From: Thiobacillus sp.
Lineage (GTDB): Bacteria > Pseudomonadota > Gammaproteobacteria > Burkholderiales > Thiobacillaceae
NCBI RefSeq assembly: GCF_030696885.1
Contig: NZ_JAUYRI010000023.1
Coordinates: forward strand, 1-37,010
Length of the DNA stretch: 37,010 nt
Reading direction: 5' to 3'
The number at the start of each line of letters is the position of its first letter. Position 1 is the stretch's first letter. Under the pieces are notes generated by a model, which ran no database searches, was not told the DNA's origin, and saw only the letters and a program-made list of their open reading frames with translations. A program made the position numbers and the translations under genes. Positions 8,285 through 16,487 of the stretch are shown here, in pieces.

Positions 8285-8842
8285 TCAGGTTGCTAGCAGG
8301 GACTTTCTGCGGGCGGCACCCATGAAGCCAACCAGACCCAGGCCGGCCAGCATCATGGCGTAGGTGCTGGCCTCGGGAACGGGGGTCACACTCAATTCGG
8401 TCCAGGTGCCGGACACCAAGCCAAAGGCGTCGTCGTCGCCGTCGAAGTAACCTAACTGTGAATCGAAGTAGCCAAAGATGCCAATATCGGCGAGGAAATT
8501 GAAGTCTTCGAACTGGCCGGCATTCAGGACCAGCGTCGGATAGACGCCGCCGCTGATATCGTCGGCTTCGTTGAAGGTGAGGTTGCCCGCGGTCACGGTG
8601 AAGCTGTTGCCCGAGCCCGAAGCGAAGGAGACCGTGCCGGTTCCGCCCGACAAGACCGCGTCGTCGAATAGACCGGTGACGCTCACGGTATCTCCACCGA
8701 CCAGATCGAAGAGATTTGGTGAGTCGGCATAAATGACGCTGCCGGTCAGGGTGAAATTTACCTGTGCGGCCTGAGCGCTTGCGGCGCCGAAGGCCAATGC
8801 GATCACAGCCAATGAACAAGCTTTCTTGCTTAGGGTATTCAT
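8285..8842 (-). CDS. PEP-CTERM sorting domain protein
   Basis: A 185-aa exported protein. It starts with a signal peptide (KKACSLAVIALAFGAASAQA), has a Gly/Ser/Asp-rich beta-type middle without enzyme motifs, and ends with the PEP-CTERM tripartite tail: VPEAS motif, a hydrophobic helix (TYAMMLAGLGLVGFMGA) and a basic end (ARRK). Such proteins are cut and anchored or released by an exosortase, and are tied to extracellular polysaccharide and floc formation; the exosortase itself is not in this window. The ATG at 8842 has a strong GGAGG site, so it is preferred over the ATG at 8860. It follows the cysteine-rich gene by 58 bp, so both probably share the sigma-54-type promoter. Confidence 0.9.
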   Translation of the reverse strand: MNTLSKKACSLAVIALAFGAASAQAAQVNFTLTGSVIYADSPNLFDLVGGDTVSVTGLFDDAVLSGGTGTVSFASGSGNSFTVTAGNLTFNEADDISGGVYPTLVLNAGQFEDFNFLADIGIFGYFDSQLGYFDGDDDAFGLVSGTWTELSVTPVPEASTYAMMLAGLGLVGFMGAARRKSLLAT

Positions 8843-8900
8843 TCGGGCTCCTCCAGTCATTCGTTAAATTGGTGTTTTATATGGTGTGCCGCGTTGGGGT

Positions 8901-9458
8901 TTACTGCCCCAGCGCCGAGCACTTGGCTGCGATCTGATCGTGGCAGCTCTTTGCTTCTTGGGCGGTGATGGTGAACCGTAACGAGATGGGCGGCATGGCC
9001 TGGGTGTCAACAAAGCGGCAGATGCTCGCGTTCAGATCCGCGGTTGCCTGTTGATTGATGCCCGGGGACAGGAAGCGCACCTGGGCGACGCTCGTGCTCG
9101 TGTTGCAGGTCGGCGTGCCGTATGCGCCGACGTTCGCGAGTTGATCCGCGCTCCAGCAGGGGCAGGGCACCTGGATGCATGGCATGTCCGGATCGCCCGC
9201 TTTCATCTTTTTGCGGTAGTTGGCGAGGATCTTATTGTTCGGAGTTTCCTTGTCGCCCACCAGGTCGAGATCCTGAGCCTCGCAGTATGCGACGCACAGT
9301 CCATAGAGGCCCGGGGTTCCGCCTTGAAGCACGTCACACACTCCCTCATTGGCGGGTGTTTGGCCATCAGGCGTTTGAGCAATGACGTTGCCATTCATGG
9401 TCGTCAGGGCAGTCAACGCGACTGCGGCGATCCAGCTGAATACGCTAATGTGCTTCAT
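8901..9458 (-). CDS. Exported cysteine-rich protein of unknown function
   Basis: A 185-aa protein with a signal peptide (residues 1-28, ending near NGNVIA). The mature part has about ten cysteines, including CVAYC and a dense CIQVPCPCW segment, and no catalytic motif I recognise. Many paired cysteines suggest a disulfide-bonded extracytoplasmic protein. GAGGAGGAG upstream of the ATG at 9458 supports that start; an upstream in-frame ATG at 9536 would lie around the inferred transcription start. It is first gene of a likely two-gene unit with the PEP-CTERM protein, downstream of the sigma-54-type promoter, which suggests it belongs to the same surface or matrix programme. Confidence 0.8.
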   Translation of the reverse strand: MKHISVFSWIAAVALTALTTMNGNVIAQTPDGQTPANEGVCDVLQGGTPGLYGLCVAYCEAQDLDLVGDKETPNNKILANYRKKMKAGDPDMPCIQVPCPCWSADQLANVGAYGTPTCNTSTSVAQVRFLSPGINQQATADLNASICRFVDTQAMPPISLRFTITAQEAKSCHDQIAAKCSALGQ

Positions 9459-9542
9459 TTGAGTTCTCCTCCTCAATGGAATAGGTATTTTTGTGAGTCT
9501 CTCGGTAGTTAATTCAGACTGGTAGTAATGGACCACGACATA

Positions 9543-9558
9543 AGCAAATTCTATTCCA
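9543..9558 (-). promoter_or_regulatory. Sigma-54 (RpoN) type promoter
   Basis: On the minus strand the sequence TGGAATAGAATTTGCT fits the -24/-12 consensus TGGCAYRNNNNTTGCW at all fixed positions except one (A for C), with correct spacing. Transcription would begin about 75 nt upstream of the ATG at 9458. The surrounding 9459-9772 gap is AT-rich near here and has no other gene. Confidence 0.75.
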
Positions 9559-9621
9559 AAAACATTTAACCCATAAAAAACAATATGTTGAAAATCCGCA
9601 GGGATCGGGTGGCCGCAAAAG

Positions 9622-9638
9622 TGTAAAAAATTCCGACA
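9622..9638 (-). promoter_or_regulatory. Candidate enhancer-binding site for a PEP-CTERM-type response regulator
   Basis: The sequence TGTAAAAAATTCCGACA is an imperfect dyad (TGTAA...CGACA) about 64 bp upstream of the -24 element. That is the right place for an activator of a sigma-54 promoter. PEP-CTERM genes in related bacteria are controlled by the PrsK/PrsR two-component system with RpoN. That this is a PrsR site is my inference from position, shape and target gene. Confidence 0.5.
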
Positions 9639-9772
9639 AAAAGACCGGTTGCCAGCCTCGGATCGGCCGCGATGACCCCCGACGCGGGCCGGGAGACGGG
9701 CTGGGGTGGTTTGGCTAAGATGGCGTCGGACTCAGCAGATCCACCTGCCGGGTGCCTTAGCAAAGGAAACCC

Positions 9773-10444
9773 ATGGCGCTGACCGCACCGCCGACTGTCG
9801 ACGCTTACCCCATTCATCTTCTCTATGAGGACGACACCCTGCTGGTGGTCGACAAGCCCAGCGGACTGCTTGCGGTGCCGGGGCGCGGCGCCGACAAGCA
9901 GGATTGCCTCGCTGCGCGGGTGCAGGCCCGCTATGCCGACGCGCTGATCGTGCACCGGCTGGACATGGCGACGTCGGGACTGATGGTGATGGCGCGCGGG
10001 CCGGCGGCGCAGCGTGTATTGAGCATGACCTTTGCCGCGCGCGAGGTGACGAAGCGCTATGTTGCGGTGGTAGCTGGGCGGCTGGATGCGCCGGCAGAAG
10101 ACTGGGACGTGATCGATTTACCCATCATCGTCGACTGGCCGAACCGGCCCTTGCGGATCGTCGATCACCAATCGGGGAAACCCAGCCTTACCCGCTGGCG
10201 GGTGCTGGGATATGACGCATCAGGCTTGAACACCCGCGTCGAACTCGAACCGATCACCGGCCGTTCGCACCAGTTGCGCGTGCACTTGCGCGAACTCGGC
10301 CACCCGATCCTGGGCGACGCGCTCTATGCGCCGCCGTCGGTGCAGGCCTTGTCTGGGCGGCTGTTGTTGCATGCGCAATCGCTGCGCTTTGCGCACCCGC
10401 TGACGGGCGAGGCGCTGGCGTTCGAATCCGCTGCGCCATTTTGA
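9773..10444 (+). CDS. rluA: RluA-family pseudouridine synthase
   Basis: A 223-aa protein, the length of E. coli RluA, which makes pseudouridine in 23S rRNA (U746) and tRNA (U32). It has the catalytic motif HRLDMATSG with Asp64, the RluA-like DWPNRPL segment with SGKPS after it, and the C-terminal GRSHQLRVHLRELGHPILGD motif. There is no S4 domain, as in RluA rather than RluC/D. AAAGGA upstream of the ATG supports the start. It converges with the DsrE-like gene 7 bp away. Confidence 0.9.
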   Translation: MALTAPPTVDAYPIHLLYEDDTLLVVDKPSGLLAVPGRGADKQDCLAARVQARYADALIVHRLDMATSGLMVMARGPAAQRVLSMTFAAREVTKRYVAVVAGRLDAPAEDWDVIDLPIIVDWPNRPLRIVDHQSGKPSLTRWRVLGYDASGLNTRVELEPITGRSHQLRVHLRELGHPILGDALYAPPSVQALSGRLLLHAQSLRFAHPLTGEALAFESAAPF

Positions 10445-10451
10445 AGCCGCG

Positions 10452-10958
10452 TTAGCGCGCCTTCAGCACGGTCGAACGCGGCACCACCAGGCGCACGTAA
10501 TCGAGCGCTTCGTAGTTGCGGATCTGGGTGGGGCCGGTGGGTGCGACGTCGATATAGTCAGGGAAGTCCTCGGCTGCCAGTCCACGGCGGCCGGCGTAGG
10601 TTTCGCAGACATGCACCGGAATGCCGTCGTCGCGGCTGAGACTTTGCGCAATCTGGTGGATGCCCTCGTTGCCGGCGCGCTTGCCGGTCTGCAGCGCGAA
10701 CATTTCATTGCCGTGCGTCACCAGCGCCATCGGCAGGCCGGGATGGTGCGCCTTCAGGCGCTGCGCCGCCTGCTTGACCCAGGGCAGCGCCACTTCCAGT
10801 GCGCCGGGATCGCGGTCGACGACTTCGAACACCACGCCGGCGGGTGCTACCGGACGCGCCAGCAGCTCTTCCAGGGTCGCCGGTGCGGCTGCGGCCGGGC
10901 CCACCAGGGCCAGCAACACGATCCAGACGGGCATGACTTGCTTGAGCAGCTGATTCAT
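10452..10958 (-). CDS. Exported DsrE-family protein
   Basis: The 168-aa protein has a signal peptide (VMPVWIVLLALVGPAAAAPA), then a DsrE/DsrF-like domain: a strand-helix start (GVVFEVVDRDPGALEVAL), PMALVTHGNEMFAL, and a cysteine in IPVHVCETYAG (C118) at the position that carries sulfur or a disulfide in this family. Cytoplasmic DsrE proteins relay sulfur; the role of exported single-domain forms is unclear. The start at 10958 is chosen because the signal peptide begins there. It is divergent from the Met/His/Cys-rich gene at 11118. Confidence 0.8.
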   Translation of the reverse strand: MNQLLKQVMPVWIVLLALVGPAAAAPATLEELLARPVAPAGVVFEVVDRDPGALEVALPWVKQAAQRLKAHHPGLPMALVTHGNEMFALQTGKRAGNEGIHQIAQSLSRDDGIPVHVCETYAGRRGLAAEDFPDYIDVAPTGPTQIRNYEALDYVRLVVPRSTVLKAR

Positions 10959-11117
10959 CGGATTCGATCCCAATATGACGTTCAGTTTGAGAATGCGGTG
11001 ACGGACACTTTGTTCCGCGCGCTGCTGGTTCAATGGGCCCATGGCCCGGTCGGGCGCGGCCGGCGTATTCTACTGGGCCAGACCGCCGGAAACGGCCCAC
11101 AATACGGAGACATGTTG

Positions 11118-11513
11118 ATGAATATCCTGCGCCCCATCCTGTTTGCATCCCTGCTTGCGCTCGCCTCCCCGCTGCTGGCACAGGATGCCCATCAGCACCA
11201 CGGCGGCCCGGCTGCCGCATCGTCCACGGCGGCGCTAGAGCAGATCGCGCCCGCGCCTGCCGGCAAAGAGGGCTGTGAAAAATGCAAGAAAGCCGGCATG
11301 GGCGACAAAATGGCCGGCGGTGATATGGATGGGATGGGCGGCATGGGTGGCATGTCGTGCTGCAAGGGCAAGCAGGGCGGCAAATCGTGCTGCGGCGGCA
11401 TGCACGCCGGCATGCATGGCGGCGGTGACACGGCCGCACTGGAGCGGCGCATCAATGAACTGGAAAAACGCCTCGACCTGATGCAGGCGCTGTTGCAACG
11501 CAAAACGCGCTGA
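11118..11513 (+). CDS. Exported Met/His/Cys-rich, probably metal-binding protein
   Basis: A 131-aa protein: signal peptide (NILRPILFASLLALASPLLA), HQHHGG at the mature start, CEKC, a Met/Gly-rich stretch (DGMGGMGGMSCC), SCCGGMHAGMHGGG, and a C-terminal charged helix (ERRINELEKRLDLMQALL) that could form a coiled coil. The mix of Met, His and Cys clusters suggests periplasmic copper or other soft-metal binding; this is inference from composition. The ATG at 11118 is preferred because GGAG lies eight bases upstream; the ATG at 11112 is too close to it. Neighbours are two other exported proteins (DsrE-like, DUF302). Confidence 0.75.
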   Translation: MNILRPILFASLLALASPLLAQDAHQHHGGPAAASSTAALEQIAPAPAGKEGCEKCKKAGMGDKMAGGDMDGMGGMGGMSCCKGKQGGKSCCGGMHAGMHGGGDTAALERRINELEKRLDLMQALLQRKTR

Positions 11514-11556
11514 AGCCGCGCCGTGTTTCACGCGCGCTGCGTCAGACCCCCCGGGG

Positions 11557-12009
11557 TTATGGCGCGACGGTGGCCTCGGCCAGGCCCGTCAGCGCCTTGG
11601 TCAGTACGCCCACTGCCGGGCACTGGGCCGCACCATGACGCTGTGCCAGATACGCGGGGTCGTTGTAGCCGAGCCAGACCTGGCCCTGGGCGTCCTGCCA
11701 TACCAATGCCTTGAGCGGAAGGTCGATGCCTGCGCTCTGGGCGCATTCCATCAAGGGCGTTCCGCCCTGCGGGTTTCCGAAGATCAGCACCTCGGTCGGG
11801 CGCAGGGTCTTGCCGACCTCGGCCGCCCCGGCCGCGTGGTCGACGCGCGCAAAGATGGTGAGCCCCCGCTGTTTGGCAATCTCCTCGAAGCGATTCATCG
11901 TGTCCTTGGCCGCGAAGGGACTCTTGACCGCAGTCAGGCCGTCAGCGGCCAGGGCTGCCGATGACAGGGTGAGCAGGGATAAGGCGAGGATGAGCGCGCT
12001 GCGTTTCAT
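11557..12009 (-). CDS. Exported DUF302 family protein
   Basis: A 150-aa protein with a clear signal peptide (ALILALSLLTLSSAALA) and a DUF302 domain: MNRFEEIAKQRGLTIFARVDHAAGA, then PTEVLIFGNPQGGTPLMECAQSAGIDLPLKALVWQD read as adjoining family motifs, and a YNDPAYLA segment. The family is linked to small-molecule or redox functions but its activity is not established. The ATG at 12009 has AGGAG upstream. No partner is obvious; the nearest upstream gene in the same direction ends 160 bp away. Confidence 0.88.
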   Translation of the reverse strand: MKRSALILALSLLTLSSAALAADGLTAVKSPFAAKDTMNRFEEIAKQRGLTIFARVDHAAGAAEVGKTLRPTEVLIFGNPQGGTPLMECAQSAGIDLPLKALVWQDAQGQVWLGYNDPAYLAQRHGAAQCPAVGVLTKALTGLAEATVAP

Positions 12010-12169
12010 GGATGACTCCTGTTGGGGGTGAAACCGGGTGGACCTGCGATTGCGTGCATGTCAGTCAATGACACTGATTCATAGTTCCAAATCCTGCGGA
12101 ATCAAGGAACACGGCGCGACCCGGGCGACAGCGGGGAGCGAGACTGGGCGATAGCCGCCCTGGAACAGA

Positions 12170-13834
12170 TTAACGCGCTGACAGGTAACGCGGGAAGGCG
12201 TGTTTGTCGAGCAGGATTTCGATCAGGTTGATGGTGCCGCTGAGGTCGGCGTTGGCGAACATCGCGTCGAGTTCGGCCTCGGTCTCGATGCGAAAGTGGT
12301 TCACGCCGAACGACTGCGCGAGCAGGCCGAAATCGGGGTTGCTGAAGTCGCAGTCGATGTAGCGTTCGCCGTAGAGTTGGAACTGGTTCTTGCGGATCAG
12401 GCTGAGCGTGCCGTTGTTGATCACCACCACGTTGAGCGGAATGCCGTAGTTCACTGCGGTCATCATTTCCATGCAGCACATCTGGAAACCGCCGTCGCCG
12501 AGGATGGCGAAGGTGGGACTGTCCTTGGCGAAGCAGCGCGCGCCGATCGCGGCGGGCAGGGCGTGGCCGAGCGACGAGATGCCGGTATTGGGGAAATAGT
12601 GGTTGCGGTCGGAGACGTCGAAATAACTCTGCGCGAAAACGATGTTGTCGTCGAACACCAGCGCGTTGTGCGGAAAGCGCTGCGCGAGTTGGCCGAAAAA
12701 CGCACGAATCAGGTGAAACGGTTCCGCCTGTGCGGCTTGGTCATTGCCGGTCGCCGGGGGCGCAGTCGCGTGATGGCTGTCGAGGCGTTCGCGGGACTTC
12801 GGCGGCATGGCGTCAGCCTCCAGCGCGGCGGACACGTCTTCTACCACGGCGCGGATGTCGCCGCAGATCGCCACGTCCGGCTGGAACACGCGGCCGAGTT
12901 GCGCGGCGTCGCGGTCGACCTGGGCGATTTTCTTGCCGCCGAGCAGCTTCGCATCCCAGAGATAACTGGTGCGCTCGTTGAAGCTGGCACCGAGAAACAC
13001 CAGCAGGTCGGCGTGCTCGACCAGATAGCGGTAGGCCTCGCCGTTGGAGGTGACGCCGAGGCAGCCGAGTGACAGCGGCGTGCCTTCGGCCACCACACCC
13101 TTGGCCTTGAGGCTGGTGGTGACCGGAATGTCGAAGCGTTCGGCGAATGCGGCGACGACATCGCGTGCGCCTGCCTGGATGCAGCCGTGGCCGGCAATGA
13201 TCGCCGGCGTGCGCGCCTCGCGGATCAGCGCGGCGAGTTCTGCCACCGAGGCGGTGTGCCGGGCCGTCGCCTTGCGGGGGAAATGAATCTGCTCCAGCAC
13301 ACTGTCGTCGACGGTTTCCTTCTGCACGTTGTAGGGAATCGACAGCAGCACCGGTCCCGGTTCGCGACCGAGCAGCGCCTGCGTGGCCTGGTTCAGCACC
13401 TGGCCGAGGTAGTCGGTGCGCTCGATCAGCTTGTGATAGCGGGTGATGCTGGCGAACAGCGCGCCCTGGTCGATGGCGCCCCCTTCGCCCGAGCTTTCCT
13501 GCAGTCCGCCGCGGCCGAAAATATACGTGGAGGTCTCGCCAGTGATTGCCAGCACCGGCAGCCGCTCGGCGTAGGCATTGGCGATGCCGGTGATCAGATT
13601 GGTTGCGCCGGGCCCGGAGGTGGTGATGCAGGCGGACGGCTGGTGCGAGATCCGCGCATAGCCGCCGGCCATGAAGGCTGCGCCCTGCTCGTGCTTGACC
13701 AGCACGCTCTTCACGCCGGAGTCGTGCAGGCGGTCGTAAATCGGCAGCACATGCGCGCCCGGCATGCCGAAAATGGTATCGATGCCCAGGCGTTCCAGAT
13801 ACCGGACGATGAGTTCGCTGACGGAAATATTCAT
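12170..13834 (-). CDS. Thiamine diphosphate-dependent enzyme, acetolactate synthase large-subunit-like
   Basis: A 554-aa protein with the three-domain layout of the acetolactate synthase/pyruvate oxidase family: N-terminal pyrimidine domain with catalytic Glu49 in KHEQGAAFMAGGYAR, a middle domain (TPAIIAGHGC, VFLGASFNERTSYLWD, DRDAAQLGR), and a C-terminal ThDP/Mg site (LGDGGFQMCC...VVINNGTLSLI). It could be an anabolic IlvB-type synthase, but no small regulatory subunit is adjacent, so another 2-oxoacid-handling activity is possible. The start at 13834 is where homology begins; the ribosome site is weak. A region of 101 bp with a hairpin separates it from the mgtC-like gene. Confidence 0.85.
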   Translation of the reverse strand: MNISVSELIVRYLERLGIDTIFGMPGAHVLPIYDRLHDSGVKSVLVKHEQGAAFMAGGYARISHQPSACITTSGPGATNLITGIANAYAERLPVLAITGETSTYIFGRGGLQESSGEGGAIDQGALFASITRYHKLIERTDYLGQVLNQATQALLGREPGPVLLSIPYNVQKETVDDSVLEQIHFPRKATARHTASVAELAALIREARTPAIIAGHGCIQAGARDVVAAFAERFDIPVTTSLKAKGVVAEGTPLSLGCLGVTSNGEAYRYLVEHADLLVFLGASFNERTSYLWDAKLLGGKKIAQVDRDAAQLGRVFQPDVAICGDIRAVVEDVSAALEADAMPPKSRERLDSHHATAPPATGNDQAAQAEPFHLIRAFFGQLAQRFPHNALVFDDNIVFAQSYFDVSDRNHYFPNTGISSLGHALPAAIGARCFAKDSPTFAILGDGGFQMCCMEMMTAVNYGIPLNVVVINNGTLSLIRKNQFQLYGERYIDCDFSNPDFGLLAQSFGVNHFRIETEAELDAMFANADLSGTINLIEILLDKHAFPRYLSAR

Positions 13835-13866
13835 GTTCTGTGTTGTTGTCGTGTTCTGCAGTCTCG

Positions 13867-13888
13867 CTCCCGCGGGCATGCCCGGGAG
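13867..13888 (-). terminator. Possible terminator after the adhC-fghA-mgtC operon
   Basis: An imperfect GC-rich hairpin (CTCCC...GGGAG with inner CGGGC/GCCCG pairing and a small bulge) lies about 48 bp past the mgtC-like stop. There is no clear T-tract, so it may only be a weak or factor-dependent stop. Confidence 0.35.
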
Positions 13889-13935
13889 AGGGGATTGGAG
13901 CACAAGACGCGGCGCAGGAAAACCTTGCGGGCCTG

Positions 13936-14421
13936 TCAGCGATCGGGCGGCGCCTCACCGGAAAGCTTGAAACGGACTTCGAGATAGCCCAGCACCGCGA
14001 GTACAAACCAGATCAGGACCACGCTCAGCACCGCGAGACCGAGCAGGCCGAGGCCGACGGCGACGCCGACCGCCGCGGTCGCCCATATGCTCGCGGCGGT
14101 CGTCAGGCCCTGGATCTCCCGGTGCTGGCTGAGCTTCAGGATCGCGCCCGCGCCGATGAAGCCGATGCCGGCAGCCAGGCCCTGGATGACGCGCGACACG
14201 CCTTCGGACGACATGCCGGATTCGGCTGCGGCAATGACGAAGAGCGCGCTGCCCATCGTCACCAGGATATGCGTGCGCAGCCCAGCGGGTTTGCCATACT
14301 GCTCGCGCTGGAAACCGATGATGGCGCCCAGCACCATGGCCATGCTGAGGCGGATCAGCAGCCGGGCCATCTGGTCGGCATCCGGAAAGCCGGCGTTGAG
14401 TTCGGTCAGCAGCGCGTCCAT
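13936..14421 (-). CDS. MgtC/SapB-family membrane protein
   Basis: A 161-aa protein with about four to five hydrophobic segments and the MgtC signature: LLIRLSMAMVLGAIIGFQRE, GKPAGLRTHILVTMGSALF, and QGLAAGIGFIGAGAIL followed by GLTTAASIWATAAVG. It lacks the C-terminal ACT-like domain of MgtC, as do most short SapB proteins. Members act in magnesium-limited growth or modulate ATP synthase; the exact role here is unknown. Its start is 7 bp after the fghA stop, so it is probably translated from the formaldehyde-oxidation mRNA, an unusual company for it. Confidence 0.88.
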   Translation of the reverse strand: MDALLTELNAGFPDADQMARLLIRLSMAMVLGAIIGFQREQYGKPAGLRTHILVTMGSALFVIAAAESGMSSEGVSRVIQGLAAGIGFIGAGAILKLSQHREIQGLTTAASIWATAAVGVAVGLGLLGLAVLSVVLIWFVLAVLGYLEVRFKLSGEAPPDR

Positions 14422-14428
14422 GTCGGGT

Positions 14429-15271
14429 TCACTCCGCGCCTGTCAGCGCGCGTGCGTGGAAGGCCAGGTGCTCGCCGATGAAGCTGGCGATGAAGTGATA
14501 GCTGTGGTCGTAGCCGTCCTGCATCCGCAGCATGAGCGGGATGTCGCGCGCGGCGCAGGCAGCCTGCAGATTCTGCGGAAACAGTTGCTCGGCCAGAAAT
14601 TCGTCGGCGGTGCCGTGGTCGATCAGCGCGGGCGGCAGCGGCGCGCCGGCCTGGATCAGGCAGGTGGCGTCGTACGCTTCCCAGGCCTTTGTGTCATCGC
14701 CGAGATAGGCGCCGAAGCAGCCCTGTCCCCACGGGCTGATCACCGGATTGCAGATCGGCGCGAAGGCGGAGACCGAGGCGTACAGGCCGGGGTTCTTCAG
14801 CGCGCAGATCAGCGCGCCGTGACCGCCCATCGAATGCCCGCTGATGCTGCGCTTGTCTGGAACGACAGGAAAGTTCGCTTCCACCAGCGCTGGTAATTCG
14901 CGGGTGACGTAGTCGTACATTCGGTAGTGCGTCGCCCACGGCGCCTGCGTCGCGTTGACGTAGAAGCCCGCGCCCTGGCCGAGGTCGTAGCGCTCGGGCA
15001 CGTCGGGCACATCGTCGCCGCGCGGACTGGTGTCGGGCATCACGAGGATCAACCCGAGCTCGGCGCAGTAACGCTGCGCGCCGGCTTTGACCCGCACGTT
15101 GTCGTCGGTGCAGGTCAGCCCCGACAACCAGTAGACCACCGGTAGTTTCTGCGTCGCCGCTTGCGGCGGCAGATAGACCGAGAAGGTCATCGTGCAATGA
15201 CAGGTTTCGGAGGCGTGCTGCCAGCGCTCGAGCCAGCCGCCGAATTCCTTGATTCTTTCGACCTGCTTCAT
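14429..15271 (-). CDS. fghA: S-formylglutathione hydrolase
   Basis: A 280-aa alpha/beta hydrolase of the esterase D family. The catalytic triad fits S147 in GHSMGG, D223 in HGTADEF and H256 in GYDHSYHF. The N-terminal VVYWLSGLTCTD and SPRGDDVPD segments are typical. It hydrolyses S-formylglutathione to formate and glutathione, the second step of GSH-dependent formaldehyde oxidation. It begins 7 bp after the adhC stop. Confidence 0.95.
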   Translation of the reverse strand: MKQVERIKEFGGWLERWQHASETCHCTMTFSVYLPPQAATQKLPVVYWLSGLTCTDDNVRVKAGAQRYCAELGLILVMPDTSPRGDDVPDVPERYDLGQGAGFYVNATQAPWATHYRMYDYVTRELPALVEANFPVVPDKRSISGHSMGGHGALICALKNPGLYASVSAFAPICNPVISPWGQGCFGAYLGDDTKAWEAYDATCLIQAGAPLPPALIDHGTADEFLAEQLFPQNLQAACAARDIPLMLRMQDGYDHSYHFIASFIGEHLAFHARALTGAE

Positions 15272-15278
15272 CGCCGCC

Positions 15279-16388
15279 TCAGAAAATGATGACCGAGCGG
15301 ATGCTCTTGCCTTCGTGCATCAGGTCGAACGCGCGATTGATGTCTTCCAGCGGCATGGTGTGGGTCACCAATTTATCCAGTTCGATCTTGCCCGCCATGT
15401 AGTCGTCGACGTAGCCCGGCAGCTGGCTGCGACCCTTGACGCCGCCGAATGCGGTGCCTTTCCAGGTGCGGCCGACCACGAGGTTGAACGGACGGGTGCA
15501 GATTTCCTGTCCGGCGCCGGCAACGCCGATCACGGTCGAGACGCCCCAGCCCATGTGGGTGCATTCGAGCGCGTCGCGCATCACGTTGACGCTGCCGATG
15601 CACTCGAACGAATAGTCGACCCCGCCACGGGTCAGCTCGCGGATGGTCTCGACCAGCGAGCCGCCGAGTTCGCGCGGGTTGATGAAGTCGGTTGCGCCGA
15701 GTGCCTTCGCCATTTCGAACTTGTCGGGGTTGATGTCGATCGCGAGGATGCGGCCGGCTTGCGCCATCACCGCGCCCTGGATGCAGGACAGGCCGATGCC
15801 ACCGAGGCCGAACACGGCGACGGTCGAGCCGGGCTCGACCTTGGCGGTGTTCAGCACGGCACCGATGCCCGTCGTCACGCCGCAGCCGAGCAGACACACC
15901 TTGTCGAGCGGCGCAGCGGGGTTGATCTTGGCGAGCGCGATTTCCGGCACCACGGTGTACTCGGAAAAGGTCGAGCAGCCCATGTAGTGGAAGATCGGCT
16001 TGCCGTTTTTCGAGAAGCGGCGGGTGCCGTCGGGCATGTAGCCGGTCCACACGGTGGACGCGATCGACTGGCACAGGTTGGTCTTGGGCGAGGCGCAGTA
16101 TTCGCAGTGACCGCATTCGGGAATATAGAGCGGGATCACGTGGTCGCCCGGCTTCAGCGTTTTCACGCCGGGGCCGCATTCCACCACGATGCAGCCGCCT
16201 TCATGGCCGAGGATGCAGGGGAACGCGCCTTCCGGGTCGTCGCCCGAAAGGGTGAAGGCGTCGGTGTGGCAGACGCCGCTGGCAACGACCTGCAGCAGCA
16301 CCTCGCCTTCGCGCGGGCCGTCGACATCGACTTCCTCGATCGACAGCGGTTTCTGGGCTTCCCAGGCAACGGCGGCACGGGCTTTCAT
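15279..16388 (-). CDS. adhC: S-(hydroxymethyl)glutathione dehydrogenase (class III alcohol dehydrogenase)
   Basis: A 369-aa zinc medium-chain dehydrogenase. Catalytic zinc ligands C40, H62 with E63 ([15 protein letters not shown]), structural zinc cysteines C92, C95, C98 and C106, and an NAD site ([12 protein letters not shown]) are all present. It oxidises the formaldehyde-glutathione adduct to S-formylglutathione. The start at 16388 has AAGGAG upstream; the in-frame ATG at 16415 is less likely. It leads the adhC-fghA-mgtC unit, which removes formaldehyde in the cytoplasm. Also called frmA. Confidence 0.96.
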   Translation of the reverse strand: MKARAAVAWEAQKPLSIEEVDVDGPREGEVLLQVVASGVCHTDAFTLSGDDPEGAFPCILGHEGGCIVVECGPGVKTLKPGDHVIPLYIPECGHCEYCASPKTNLCQSIASTVWTGYMPDGTRRFSKNGKPIFHYMGCSTFSEYTVVPEIALAKINPAAPLDKVCLLGCGVTTGIGAVLNTAKVEPGSTVAVFGLGGIGLSCIQGAVMAQAGRILAIDINPDKFEMAKALGATDFINPRELGGSLVETIRELTRGGVDYSFECIGSVNVMRDALECTHMGWGVSTVIGVAGAGQEICTRPFNLVVGRTWKGTAFGGVKGRSQLPGYVDDYMAGKIELDKLVTHTMPLEDINRAFDLMHEGKSIRSVIIF

Positions 16389-16487
16389 AGACGGGCTCCT
16401 TAAGCGTGAATACATGGGGCGGCGTCGATGATGCCGAACATCCGGCGGATCATCAACGCACGCAAGGTAGGGCTATCCGGCTGGGGA

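Noticed and set aside
12146..12160. Terminator of the ThDP enzyme gene
   Set aside because: A 5-bp GGGCG/CGCCC stem without T-tract is too weak to call.
16421..16450. Terminator between transaldolase and adhC
   Set aside because: The GATGAT...ATCATC pairing is imperfect and has no T-tract; kept only as a remark.
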